A stretch of 64,000 nucleotides of DNA, taken from CADEDH01 sp965216205 (lineage in GTDB: Bacteria; Actinomycetota; Acidimicrobiia; Acidimicrobiales; SZUA-35). Each line of letters starts with the position of its first letter. Positions within the stretch are counted from its first letter, which is position 1. The notes under the pieces are model-generated. The model searched no databases. It was not told the DNA's origin and saw nothing but the letters and a program-made list of their open reading frames with translations. Shown here piece by piece: positions 50,013 to 57,436 of this stretch. The stretch lies in contig OZ244139.1 in NCBI GenBank assembly GCA_965216205.1, forward strand, positions 2,914,001 through 2,978,000. The letters are read 5' to 3'. The translations under genes were made by a program, and so were the position numbers.

Positions 50013-51047
50013 GTGACCGACATCGCAATCGGGTTCATCGGCTGTGGCCTCATCGCTCGCAGTCACGCCCGTCGTGTCCAGGCGGCCCCGGGCGCCGAGA
50101 TCGTCGCCGCGTTCGACCTCGACCCCGACCGGACCGCAGCATTCGCCCGGGACCACGCCCGCCCGGCCACCGGCGCGGCGATGACGTCGGCCGAGGCGGT
50201 GATCGAGGCGAGCGATGCGGTCTACGTCTGCACCTGGACCGCGGCCCACCCGGAACTCGTCGCAGCGGTGGCGGCCGCCGGCAAGCCCGTCTTCTGCGAG
50301 AAGCCGCTCGCCGTCGACCTGGCGACGGCCGAGGCGATGACCAGCGCCGTCACCGCCGCCGGAATCGTCAACCAGGTGGGCCTCGTGCTGCGACACTCGC
50401 CGGCGTTCCGATGGCTGCAGCATCACGCCACCGTCACCGACGGCGGGACGCTGATGAACGTGGTGTTCCGGGACGATCAGTACCTGCCGACCCAGGGCAT
50501 GTACGGCTCGACCTGGCGGGGCGACCGGACGAAGGCGGGGGCGGGCACGCTCCTCGAGCACTCGATCCACGATCTCGACCTGCTCCGCTGGATGATGGGG
50601 CCGATCGCCAGCGTCAGCGCTACCACCGGCGCCGTACACGGCCTCGATGGGATCGACGACCGGGCCTCGGCGCTGCTCGTCGCCACATCCGGGGCCCAGG
50701 CGACGCTCACGTCGGTGTGGCACGACGTGCTGAGCCGGCCGTCGCAGCGGCGGGTCGAGGTGTTCCGCCTCGACTCGGTGCTCACGCTCGAGGGTGACTG
50801 GTCCGGCCCGGTCTCGATCGAGACCTCGACGTCGATCGACCTGCTCGAACGGGACGAGCTGCGCTCGGCGGCGGCCGCGATCGACGGCCTGGCCGACGAC
50901 CCGGATGCGTCGTTCGTGGAGGCGGTCCGCAGGGGCGAGCCGGCCTATCCCGACTTCGGCGTCGCCATGGAGGCCCATCGCCTCGCCGACGCCGCCTACC
51001 GATCGGCAGCGGACGGCGGACGGCCCGTCGCGCTCCGAGCCTCCTAG
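50013..51047 (+). CDS. Gfo/Idh/MocA family oxidoreductase
   Basis: A 344-residue NAD(P)-dependent dehydrogenase. The dinucleotide loop is GFIGCGLIARSHARRV, the family motif EKP is in PVFCEKPLAVDLATAEAM, and the substrate-side His/Asp lie in LLEHSIHDLDLLRWMMG. It probably oxidises a sugar, inositol or related polyol. The GTG start is supported by TAGGCT 6 nt upstream. It is convergent with the J-domain gene, overlapping by 4 bp (51044-51047). Confidence 0.9.
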   Translation: MTDIAIGFIGCGLIARSHARRVQAAPGAEIVAAFDLDPDRTAAFARDHARPATGAAMTSAEAVIEASDAVYVCTWTAAHPELVAAVAAAGKPVFCEKPLAVDLATAEAMTSAVTAAGIVNQVGLVLRHSPAFRWLQHHATVTDGGTLMNVVFRDDQYLPTQGMYGSTWRGDRTKAGAGTLLEHSIHDLDLLRWMMGPIASVSATTGAVHGLDGIDDRASALLVATSGAQATLTSVWHDVLSRPSQRRVEVFRLDSVLTLEGDWSGPVSIETSTSIDLLERDELRSAAAAIDGLADDPDASFVEAVRRGEPAYPDFGVAMEAHRLADAAYRSAADGGRPVALRAS

Positions 51048-51757
51048 TCCCGCGCCGGGGCTGCGAGGAGCACCCGGGCCACGTGCGGATTGCCACCGAG
51101 CGCCGACACCAGCGGAACCGGTAGCTCATGGGCGATGACGTCCCACATCCGATCGAGCAGCTCGGCGGTCATGATGACCTCGTCGCTGAGGTCGAGCGGG
51201 CCATCGCGGCGAAGCCGGTCGGCGAGGGTCCGGATGCCGATGAGGGTCGCCCCGACCGGCAGGTCGAGCGGTGCAGCTCCGGCGGCGCGGGCGGCGCGAA
51301 CCCGCGACTCGGTGTCCTCGCACAGCCCGTGCACGATGATCGAGACGAGCCGCTCGTAGGCGGGGCGGGGCGCCCGGGGCTGGCGGATCAGGAGCGTCTG
51401 GGTGGCGCTCCGCCCAGCGAGGCGGGCCAGCCTCGCGATCTGGAGCTGAACTCCCGCAGCCCACGCCCGACGCCGGGACCGCTGCGCGCCGGGCGCCGGC
51501 GGGGGAGTGGCCGACAGCGTCGGCACCACGGTCTCGTCGTACTGCCTGCGGCGGGTGGCGTCGGACAGGACCCGCCAGGCCTCGTTGATCGCGGCCATCT
51601 CCATCGGGTCGGCGTCGGCTCCCGCGACATCGGGATGGCGGAGCCTCGCGAGGCGCCGGTAGGCCATCCGCAACTCGTCGATGCTGCAGTCCGATGCGAG
51701 GCCGAGACGCTCGTAGTGGGTGGCACCCCGGACGGCGCCGCCGCGATCCTCGGACAT
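51044..51757 (-). CDS. J-domain protein
   Basis: A 237-residue protein with one J domain at residues ~13-70: THYERLGLASDCSIDELRMAYRRLARLRHPDVAG, with the HPD motif at 41-43 that activates DnaK ATPase, and AINEAWRVLSDATRRRQYDETV. The remaining ~150 residues are helical and basic with no zinc fingers, so it is a specialised co-chaperone rather than DnaJ. ATG 51757 was chosen as start. Partner and target unknown. Confidence 0.85.
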   Translation of the reverse strand: MSEDRGGAVRGATHYERLGLASDCSIDELRMAYRRLARLRHPDVAGADADPMEMAAINEAWRVLSDATRRRQYDETVVPTLSATPPPAPGAQRSRRRAWAAGVQLQIARLARLAGRSATQTLLIRQPRAPRPAYERLVSIIVHGLCEDTESRVRAARAAGAAPLDLPVGATLIGIRTLADRLRRDGPLDLSDEVIMTAELLDRMWDVIAHELPVPLVSALGGNPHVARVLLAAPARD

Positions 51758-51848
51758 CGTCCCATTGTGGCTCACACGATCTCGGTCGCGGTGGTTCGGT
51801 GTGGGTTTCCGGGCCGTGCACGATCGGCCGGGCACCGCCGATCTCGGA

Positions 51849-52085
51849 TCAGGCGTCGGCCTCGGCCGCCACTTCCCGCTTGACCGCCTGGTAGCCGGCG
51901 GCGAGGTAGTCCTCGAAGGCCTGGCGGGGGATTCGATACCCTCGCATCCCCGGCGGCTTGGTCGCCACGAGCTCGCCCCGCTTGATGAACGAGATGACGG
52001 TCTGCGGCGTGAGGCCGAGATAGTCGGCCACGTCCGCCACGGTGATGAGTTCTGGCAAGTCGCCGGTCACTGATTCGTACGCCAC
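51849..52085 (-). CDS. Excisionase-like helix-turn-helix protein
   Basis: A 78-residue DNA-binding protein of the HTH_17/MerR-like class: ELITVADVADYLGLTPQTVISFIKRGELVATKPPGMRGYRIPRQAFEDYLAAGY. It is too short for a ligand domain. AAGGATC precedes GTG 52085. It is divergent from a second, similar HTH gene across a 288-bp AT-richer gap. Neither integrase nor other phage genes are present, so a chromosomal regulator is more likely than a phage excisionase. Confidence 0.82.
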   Translation of the reverse strand: MAYESVTGDLPELITVADVADYLGLTPQTVISFIKRGELVATKPPGMRGYRIPRQAFEDYLAAGYQAVKREVAAEADA

Positions 52086-52373
52086 GATCCTTGGTCCCTG
52101 TTGGCAGCTGATGTGTCAGGTAACGGCTGCCACGACGGGGAGCAGGCGCAGCTTCGTCTCGTTGCACCCGTTCCGTTCATCGGCAACCGCCGGCGGATCG
52201 ATCAGTAGATTAGTAGACGAAACCGCGCTAATGCGCATTGTTCCGCGTAGGTATTTTCACTTGCGACTTGCGTGACTAGTCGTTATCTTTCGCCCTGCAG
52301 GCCCGAGTGGGCCGCGGCAACCCGCTCCGGCGGGCTGCTTCCTCATGGTGGCGCGCGGGCAGCGAGGTTGTCG
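52086..52373. promoter_or_regulatory. Divergent intergenic region with palindromes between two HTH genes
   Basis: This 288-bp gap is clearly less G+C-rich around 52200-52290 than the rest of the window. It contains the palindromes AATGCGCATT (52230-52239) and GACTAGTC (52274-52281), a tandem ACTTGCG pair (52259-52272), and the doubled AGTAGA near 52205-52216. These look like binding sites for the flanking HTH proteins. No ORF is supported inside it. Confidence 0.5.
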
Positions 52374-52679
52374 ATGGGGGCGGGACAGGAACGGCGCGAC
52401 CAGTCGGGGCGCTCGCGGGCGGAGCCGTCAGGCTCGTCCGATGAGCCGGTGCGGCCGCAGTGGATGTCGGTCCAGGCGGCGGCCCGGGAGCTCGAGGTGA
52501 CGACGCGAACGATCTATAGGTTCATCAACGATGGCAAGCTCATCGCCTATCGAATCGGTCGGGTGTATCGCATCCGGCGCTCGGATCTCGCCGACTTCCT
52601 CATCGACGCCACGCTGCAGCCGGGCGACCTCGATCACCTCGTGGACGAGCGCCGAGCGGCCCGCGGTCGGGCCACCTGA
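52374..52679 (+). CDS. Excisionase-like helix-turn-helix protein
   Basis: A 101-residue protein. After a ~30-residue charged N-terminal extension the HTH_17 domain is MSVQAAARELEVTTRTIYRFINDGKLIAYRIGRVYRIRRSDLADFLIDA, the recognition helix being TTRTIYRFINDGKL. ATG 52374 is preferred; ATG 52464 at MSVQAAARE would give the bare domain. It shares the fold of, and is divergent from, the gene at 51.85-52.09 kb. It precedes the membrane-protein gene by 36 bp on the same strand. Confidence 0.8.
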   Translation: MGAGQERRDQSGRSRAEPSGSSDEPVRPQWMSVQAAARELEVTTRTIYRFINDGKLIAYRIGRVYRIRRSDLADFLIDATLQPGDLDHLVDERRAARGRAT

Positions 52680-52715
52680 CCCAGGGCGGGCCCGGCAAGA
52701 TCACCCAGGGGATCG

Positions 52716-53252
52716 ATGACCGTCGCGGCGACGGCCGTCAGCATCGTGGCCGTTCTGTCGTTCGTCGTCGTCGGTCTCGAGGATGCGTCGACGTCGAGGG
52801 TGACGATCCGCCGGGCACAGGCGATCACCGCGTTCACCGTCCTCGGCCTCGGGAGTGCCGCCGTGGCGGGGGGAGCCTGGCACCGACTCGTCGGCGCAGC
52901 CGTCGGCGCAGCCGTGGTGACGGCGACACTCGGTTTCCCGTACTGGCTCCAGACCAGGCGGATCGTCCCGAATCACGTCGAGACCGCCACCGACCCGGGC
53001 CCCAACCGGGTCGGCAGGAACTCGGTCGGCAGGAACTCGGTCGGCAGGGCCGATCTGCGCCTCGGCGTCCCGTTCGGGTGGACGTTGGGCTGGTTCGACG
53101 TCGGGATCGCCTTCGTTGGCTTCGCGACAGCGCTGGCCGCTGGGGTCCTGTACGCAGCGGCCACCCGCCGGTCGGCCATCCCGTTCGTGCCGTTCCTCGC
53201 GATCGGGCTCGCCGTTGGGGTGGGGTGGGGTCTCTGGGATCTGCTGCGGTGA
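52716..53252 (+). CDS. Prepilin-peptidase-like (A24) integral membrane protein
   Basis: A 178-residue protein with about five hydrophobic helices. Two aspartates are placed as in A24 prepilin peptidases: Asp23 in VVVGLEDASTSRVT and Asp113 in VGRADLRLG, and the end AIPFVPFLAIGLAVGVGWG matches the family ending IPFGPFLALG. The motif G-x-G-D is replaced by G-R-A-D. A 15-bp duplication encodes NSVGR twice just before Asp113. It is a probable but unproven A24 relative; no pilin genes are adjacent. Confidence 0.55.
   Translation: MTVAATAVSIVAVLSFVVVGLEDASTSRVTIRRAQAITAFTVLGLGSAAVAGGAWHRLVGAAVGAAVVTATLGFPYWLQTRRIVPNHVETATDPGPNRVGRNSVGRNSVGRADLRLGVPFGWTLGWFDVGIAFVGFATALAAGVLYAAATRRSAIPFVPFLAIGLAVGVGWGLWDLLR
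53009..53048. repeat. 15-bp in-frame tandem repeat inside the A24-like gene
   Basis: The unit GGTCGGCAGGAACTC is at 53009-53023 and 53024-53038, with a third partial copy (53039-53048). It encodes repeated NSVGR and leaves the frame intact. Confidence 0.85.
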
Positions 53253-53285
53253 GCGGGTGAGCCGCCTACCGCCTCTCCTCGACCG

Positions 53286-53990
53286 TCAGCTCCGAGGCCG
53301 GTCGACCGGCTCGGCATAGGCCACCACGTTGGAGTCGTAGCTGCGGATGTTCGGGTTGAAGGTTCCGCCGCAGGTGATGAGGACGACCCGGTCGGGGCCG
53401 GACTCGTCGAAGATGTCGTCGAAGGGGAGCTCGGTCTTCTGGTAGGTGGCGAGCTCGACGATCTCGTAGTCCAGCGAGACGCCGTCGGCGAGGATCACCT
53501 CGACCGTCGCCCCCACCTCGACGCCGGCGAGGTTCGAGAAGACGCCGTTCTCGCCGTCGTAGGCGATGTGGCCCGCGAGTACCGACGAACCAGGCTCGCC
53601 TGGCGCCGAGCCGTACCGGTACCAGCCGACCTCGCTCGCCCGTGGCACCTCGTACTCACCGTTGGGCTCCACCCCGACCGGTCGCACGGCGCTACCGCCG
53701 ATCCCGAGGTCGGGGATCCGGATGGTGACGGGCTCCGGGCCGCGCTGCACCACCTCCGGGATCCCCTCGGCGGGTGGGAGTGGGCGAGCAGCGGGACCGG
53801 CCTCCGTGGACGACCCCGTTGCCGGGTCGGGCAGCGTGCTCGACCCGGCGGATGCGTCGGCCACCGACGAGGGCGTCGAGGCCGGGGAGGGGGGAGCGGC
53901 GACCGCCGGTGTGTCCTCGCCGCCAGAGCCGCATGCGGCGGCGAGGACGGCCAGGGCGGCGAGGACGAATGGCAACACCGACGGGCGCAC
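53286..53990 (-). CDS. Class E/F-like sortase with lipobox
   Basis: A 234-residue exported transpeptidase. The N-terminal signal ends VLAAAC (Cys20), a lipoprotein-type cleavage site, followed by a Ser/Pro-rich linker of about 55 residues. The sortase core has His141 in LAGHIAYDG, Cys207 in VVLITCGGTF and Arg216 in NPNIRSYDSNVVAYA, the full catalytic set. It probably anchors or processes surface proteins. It begins 2 nt after the DUF4397 gene, so the two are co-expressed. Anchoring a sortase as a lipoprotein is unusual. Confidence 0.86.
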   Translation of the reverse strand: MRPSVLPFVLAALAVLAAACGSGGEDTPAVAAPPSPASTPSSVADASAGSSTLPDPATGSSTEAGPAARPLPPAEGIPEVVQRGPEPVTIRIPDLGIGGSAVRPVGVEPNGEYEVPRASEVGWYRYGSAPGEPGSSVLAGHIAYDGENGVFSNLAGVEVGATVEVILADGVSLDYEIVELATYQKTELPFDDIFDESGPDRVVLITCGGTFNPNIRSYDSNVVAYAEPVDRPRS

Positions 53991-53992
53991 CG

Positions 53993-54841
53993 TCAGCCCC
54001 GCTCGCCGATCCGGGTGGTCTGGACGCTGCCGGTCGCCATCGGGCGACGGCCGATCGTCGAGATACCCAGCCCTGCGACAGCGACGCCGATCACGGCGAG
54101 CGCCGCAGCGACGGTCGGGAGGGCGGTGCTCGGCGACTCGACCGGGGAGTTGCCGGTGTGGACGGCCGACGGGGTGCCGTCGAGGCCGTCGATCGTCTCC
54201 GTGATGACGTCGATCGTGTCGTCCTCGAGCGAGCCGACGGCATACACGATGAGCGACGAGCCCTCGGTGACGGGCAGATCAGCCGGGCCGATGACCACCG
54301 GTTCGGTTGCGCCGGTGGGAACCACCGAGGCCGACACGGTGCCGGCCGGCAGGTCACCGGACGCCTCCGAGCCGTTGGCGATGTTGGCGAAGGCCACCTC
54401 GTCACCAGCGAGCACATCGACGGCGGGCGCGGCGGCAGCGTGGCGCACGGTGAGGCGTCCCTCGCCGGCCGCCACCTCGGAGACGTCGTTCTCGAAGACG
54501 CTGACGGTGGGGGTCCCATCGGCGTCGAGGTGGGCGATCGCCGTCACGTTCCCGCTGGCCGGGAGGGCGAGATCGCCGACGTCGATCGCGACGTCATCGG
54601 TGCCGGCGACCTTGACCTTCACCTCGGCCAGTGTCTGACCGGCGAAGTCGGAGAGATCCTGGGTGTCCTTGAACGAGAACCCGGCGATCGCGACCTCGCC
54701 GGCCACCTCCACGTCGACGTCGACGCCGGGGATGCCGTGGATCAGGTGGATGCGGGCGCCGTCGTCCTGCGCTGCGGACGGCGCCGCGAGGAGGATGAGC
54801 GACAGCAGCGCGACGAGCGCGCCGAACGAGAGCTTCTTCAT
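53993..54841 (-). CDS. Secreted DUF4397 protein with C-terminal membrane segment
   Basis: A 282-residue protein. A clear signal peptide (MKKLSFGALVALLSLILLAAPSAA) leads to two DUF4397-type beta segments (ARIHLIHGIPGVDVDVEVAGEVAIAG and RLTVRHAAAAPAVDVLAGDEVAFANI). Near the C-terminus SPSTALPTVAAALAVIGVAVAGLGISTIGRR resembles a sortase sorting signal in layout (ALPT, helix, Arg pair), although no canonical LPxTG is present. AAAGGAA precedes ATG 54841. It is paired with the sortase 2 nt downstream, which makes it the first candidate substrate. Confidence 0.82.
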   Translation of the reverse strand: MKKLSFGALVALLSLILLAAPSAAQDDGARIHLIHGIPGVDVDVEVAGEVAIAGFSFKDTQDLSDFAGQTLAEVKVKVAGTDDVAIDVGDLALPASGNVTAIAHLDADGTPTVSVFENDVSEVAAGEGRLTVRHAAAAPAVDVLAGDEVAFANIANGSEASGDLPAGTVSASVVPTGATEPVVIGPADLPVTEGSSLIVYAVGSLEDDTIDVITETIDGLDGTPSAVHTGNSPVESPSTALPTVAAALAVIGVAVAGLGISTIGRRPMATGSVQTTRIGERG

Positions 54842-55007
54842 GGCTGTTCCTTTGCTTGTGGGTCTGTTCGTGGGTCGCAGCGAGCGACCCGGGCGGCGCC
54901 GATGCCAGAGGATCGCGGAACCGGCGGTGGCCGTCGTGCCCAACCATGTGGCTGGACACGGCGACCTTGTTGGATGACCCTCCGACCGCGATCGCACGGT
55001 GGATGCA

Positions 55008-55056
55008 GAAATTTGTGGGGTTTGCAGCGGCAGCCGCTGCCAACCCCACAAATTTC
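55008..55056. repeat. Long palindromic element (AAATTTG type), copy 1
   Basis: A 23-nt arm (55008-55030) starting GAAATTTGTGGGG pairs with 55034-55056 (ending AAATTTC) with one mismatch and a CAG loop. The core is TTTGCAGCGG. A diverged second copy lies at 59057-59110. The element starts AT-rich and ends AT-rich, unlike the surrounding sequence. Confidence 0.88.
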
Positions 55057-55243
55057 GCCGACGTCGACGCTTCATTCGGCGTCTCGACGGTGGATCGACC
55101 GACACCCGGGGCCGAGGAGGGAACTGCAGGTTGACCCCGGGTGCCGGCCGAGACTCAGCCACCGTGCCCGATCCGGTCAACGTAGTCGACCGTGGCCGGG
55201 CCGTGACCGCGGCCACGGCCCGACCGATCGACCGGTGTCGCCC

Positions 55244-55279
55244 TTGCCACGACGACGTCGCTGAGCGAACATGTGTTCG
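55244..55279 (+). promoter_or_regulatory. dinB promoter with SOS (LexA) box
   Basis: CGAACATGTGTTCG (55266-55279) fits the gram-positive/actinobacterial LexA consensus CGAAC-N4-GTTCG exactly. TTGCCA (55244-55249), a 17-bp spacer and GAACAT (55267-55272) form the likely promoter, so the operator covers the -10 and start point. This predicts SOS control of dinB. Confidence 0.75.
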
Positions 55280-56509
55280 ATGACGACAGGGAGACCGATC
55301 GGCGGGAGTGCGGGATGGGCACGACCGCGTTCGCCCCGCTTCCTCCACGCTGATCTCGACGCGTTCTACGCCTCGGTCGAGCAGCGGGACGACCCCGGGC
55401 TGCGGGGCCGGCCGATCGCCGTGGGGGGTGGGGTGATCCTCGCGGCCAGCTACGAAGCTCGGCGGTTCGGCGTCAAGACGGCGATGAACGGCCGCACGGC
55501 CCGCGAGCTCTGCCCGGAGCTCCTCTTCGTGGAGCCACGGATGGAGGCCTACACGGAGGCCAGCCGCCGGGTTTTCGCCCTGTTCGGCGAGTGCTCGCCG
55601 AACGTCGAGGGCCTCTCGATCGACGAGGCGTTCCTCGACATCACCGGCCTCCGCCGGATCGCCGGTAGCGACACCACCATCGCCGCGACACTTCGACGTC
55701 GGGTGGCCGACGAGGTCGGCCTGCCCCTCAGCGTGGGAGGCGGCTCCACGAAGTTCCTGGCCAAGGTGGCGAGCGCCGTGGCGAAGCCCGACGGCATGCG
55801 GATCGTGCCTGATGGCCAGGAGCGGGCGTTCCTCGCGCCGCTGCCCATCGGACGGCTGTGGGGCGTCGGTCCGGTGACCGAGGAGGCGCTACGATCAGTC
55901 GGCATCACCACCGTCGGCGAGATCGCAAACCTCGACCCGCAGCTCCTCACCGCCAAGCTCGGGCCAGCCGCCGGTACCCATCTCCATCGCATCGCCAACA
56001 ACCTCGACCCGCGTCCGATCGAGGTGGGCCGGCGTCGACGATCGATCGGCTCCCAACGATCGTTCCCCAACGGATCGCTCGACCGGACCGGAGCCCAGGA
56101 GGTGCTGCTGGAGGTCACCGACCGGGTCGCCCGCCGGCTCCGAACCGGGAGCCGGATCGGCCGGACGGTCACCGTCAGGCTCCGCTACGCCGACTATCGG
56201 GCGGGGACCCGGTCACGAACGCTGGGGGAGTCGACGAACGCGACCGCGTCGATCCTCGACACGGCGACCGAGCTGCTCGACGAAGCCTGGCCGGACATCG
56301 ACGAGCGGGGTCTCACCAGGCTCGGCGTCGCCATCTCCGGGCTGACCGACGACAGCGCGCTGCAGCTCACCCTCCCGTTCACCAAGCACGATCGACATCG
56401 CCTCGACACGGCCATCGATCACATCCGCGATCGGTTCGGGCTGGACGCCGTGACCAGAGCGCCGCTCGTGGGCCGGCCAGCCGTGGAGATGCCTCTGCTC
56501 CCCGACTGA
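55280..56509 (+). CDS. dinB: DNA polymerase IV
   Basis: A 409-residue Y-family translesion polymerase. The catalytic carboxylates are in FLHADLDAFYASVEQ and GLSIDEAFLDITG. The helix-hairpin segment LWGVGPVTEEALRSVGITTVGEIA, the little-finger domain and the beta-clamp tail ALQLTLPF are all present. ATG 55280 was chosen over ATG 55271 because it lies 7 nt after the GAACAT -10; both starts are within or next to the SOS box. It copies damaged DNA after induction. The length is normal. Confidence 0.95.
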   Translation: MTTGRPIGGSAGWARPRSPRFLHADLDAFYASVEQRDDPGLRGRPIAVGGGVILAASYEARRFGVKTAMNGRTARELCPELLFVEPRMEAYTEASRRVFALFGECSPNVEGLSIDEAFLDITGLRRIAGSDTTIAATLRRRVADEVGLPLSVGGGSTKFLAKVASAVAKPDGMRIVPDGQERAFLAPLPIGRLWGVGPVTEEALRSVGITTVGEIANLDPQLLTAKLGPAAGTHLHRIANNLDPRPIEVGRRRRSIGSQRSFPNGSLDRTGAQEVLLEVTDRVARRLRTGSRIGRTVTVRLRYADYRAGTRSRTLGESTNATASILDTATELLDEAWPDIDERGLTRLGVAISGLTDDSALQLTLPFTKHDRHRLDTAIDHIRDRFGLDAVTRAPLVGRPAVEMPLLPD

Positions 56510-56588
56510 GGGCGAGCGGGTCGACGGCAGCGACGAGCGCGGTAGGGTTCGGCGCGATCGAGCCGCGACGCCAGTCGGGAGGTACCGG

Positions 56589-57365
56589 ATGACCGAGATT
56601 GCCGGGCGCGGGGACAGCGATCGACCGTCGCCGGAGGACGCCGGGGCGGATCGGCGCGCGGTGGGGGCGCTGGTCCTGGCCGCGGGGTCCGGGTCCCGGA
56701 TGGGTCGGGCCAAGCAGTACCTCGAGATCAGCACCGGCGTGCGGATCGTCGATCGGACGATTGCGGCTGTCGCCGACCTGGCGGCGTGGACCGGCGTCGT
56801 GCTGCCACCGGAGGACCGGTGGACGGGCGCCGCGGTCGATGCGGTCGTCGACGGGGGGAGCAGTCGCCACGAGTCGCTGGCCAACGGGTTGCGGGCCATC
56901 CCGACCGAGATCGAGATCGTGGTGGTGCACAGCGCCTCCCACCCGCTCGCATCGCCCGCGCTGGCCGCCAGCCTGGTGGATGCCGTCGCCGCCGGCGCTG
57001 ACGCGGCGGTGCCGTTCCTCGCCGTGGTCGACGTGGTCAAGCGGCGCTCCGACACCGGCACGTTGACCACGGTGGGGCGCGAGACGCTCGGCACCGCCCA
57101 GTGCCCGATGGCCTTCGCCCGCCCCATCCTCGACCGGGCGTTCGCCGAGGCCGAGCCAGGGATCGAGGAGTCGGCACTGGTCGAGGCGATCGGGGGCACC
57201 GTCGTGGCCGTGGACGGCGAGGTCACGAACCTCCACGTCGTCGACCCGGCGAGCCTGTCCGCCGCCCGCGCCCTCGCCGAGCTGACGGCGCCACGGCCCG
57301 ATGCCTCGGCCCCGGCTCGTGGCGACGCGGCTCGTGGCGACGATCCGAGCCGTGTAGGTTCCTAG
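56589..57365 (+). CDS. IspD-like cytidylyltransferase with altered active site
   Basis: A 258-residue nucleotidyltransferase resembling IspD (2-C-methyl-D-erythritol 4-phosphate cytidylyltransferase). VLAAGSGSRMGRAKQYLEI and VVDGGSSRHESLANGL match the family. The later catalytic motifs deviate: the VHDAARP motif reads VHSASHP and the NIKVT motif reads NLHVV, so the acidic and Lys residues at these places are lost. A related NTP-transferase with another substrate is likely. GGAGGTACCGG precedes ATG 56589. It begins 79 bp after dinB; no ispF is near. Confidence 0.78.
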   Translation: MTEIAGRGDSDRPSPEDAGADRRAVGALVLAAGSGSRMGRAKQYLEISTGVRIVDRTIAAVADLAAWTGVVLPPEDRWTGAAVDAVVDGGSSRHESLANGLRAIPTEIEIVVVHSASHPLASPALAASLVDAVAAGADAAVPFLAVVDVVKRRSDTGTLTTVGRETLGTAQCPMAFARPILDRAFAEAEPGIEESALVEAIGGTVVAVDGEVTNLHVVDPASLSAARALAELTAPRPDASAPARGDAARGDDPSRVGS

Positions 57366-57436
57366 CGGAGCGGGTCCGCGACACCCGGACGACCGGATCG
57401 ATCCTCGGCCCGCACGACGAACGGAGCAGGACGATC

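Larger units (their letters stand above)
54842..55279. other. 438-bp intergenic region between DUF4397 and dinB genes
   Basis: No ORF is convincing on either strand. The region contains a long near-perfect palindrome (55008-55056), a second inverted repeat CGGGCCGTG / CACGGCCCG (55197-55205 and 55214-55222, 8-nt loop) and the dinB promoter with its SOS box. It also carries the upstream region of the DUF4397 gene. Confidence 0.6.

Noticed and set aside
49089..50978. Long minus-strand frame opposite the GGDEF-like and Gfo/Idh genes
   Set aside because: No recognisable domain; the plus-strand genes in the same interval have family motifs and proper starts.
51849..52679. Prophage or integrative element suggested by two excisionase-like proteins
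   Set aside because: No integrase, attachment repeats, tRNA gene or other phage genes are present; small HTH_17 proteins are common chromosomal regulators.
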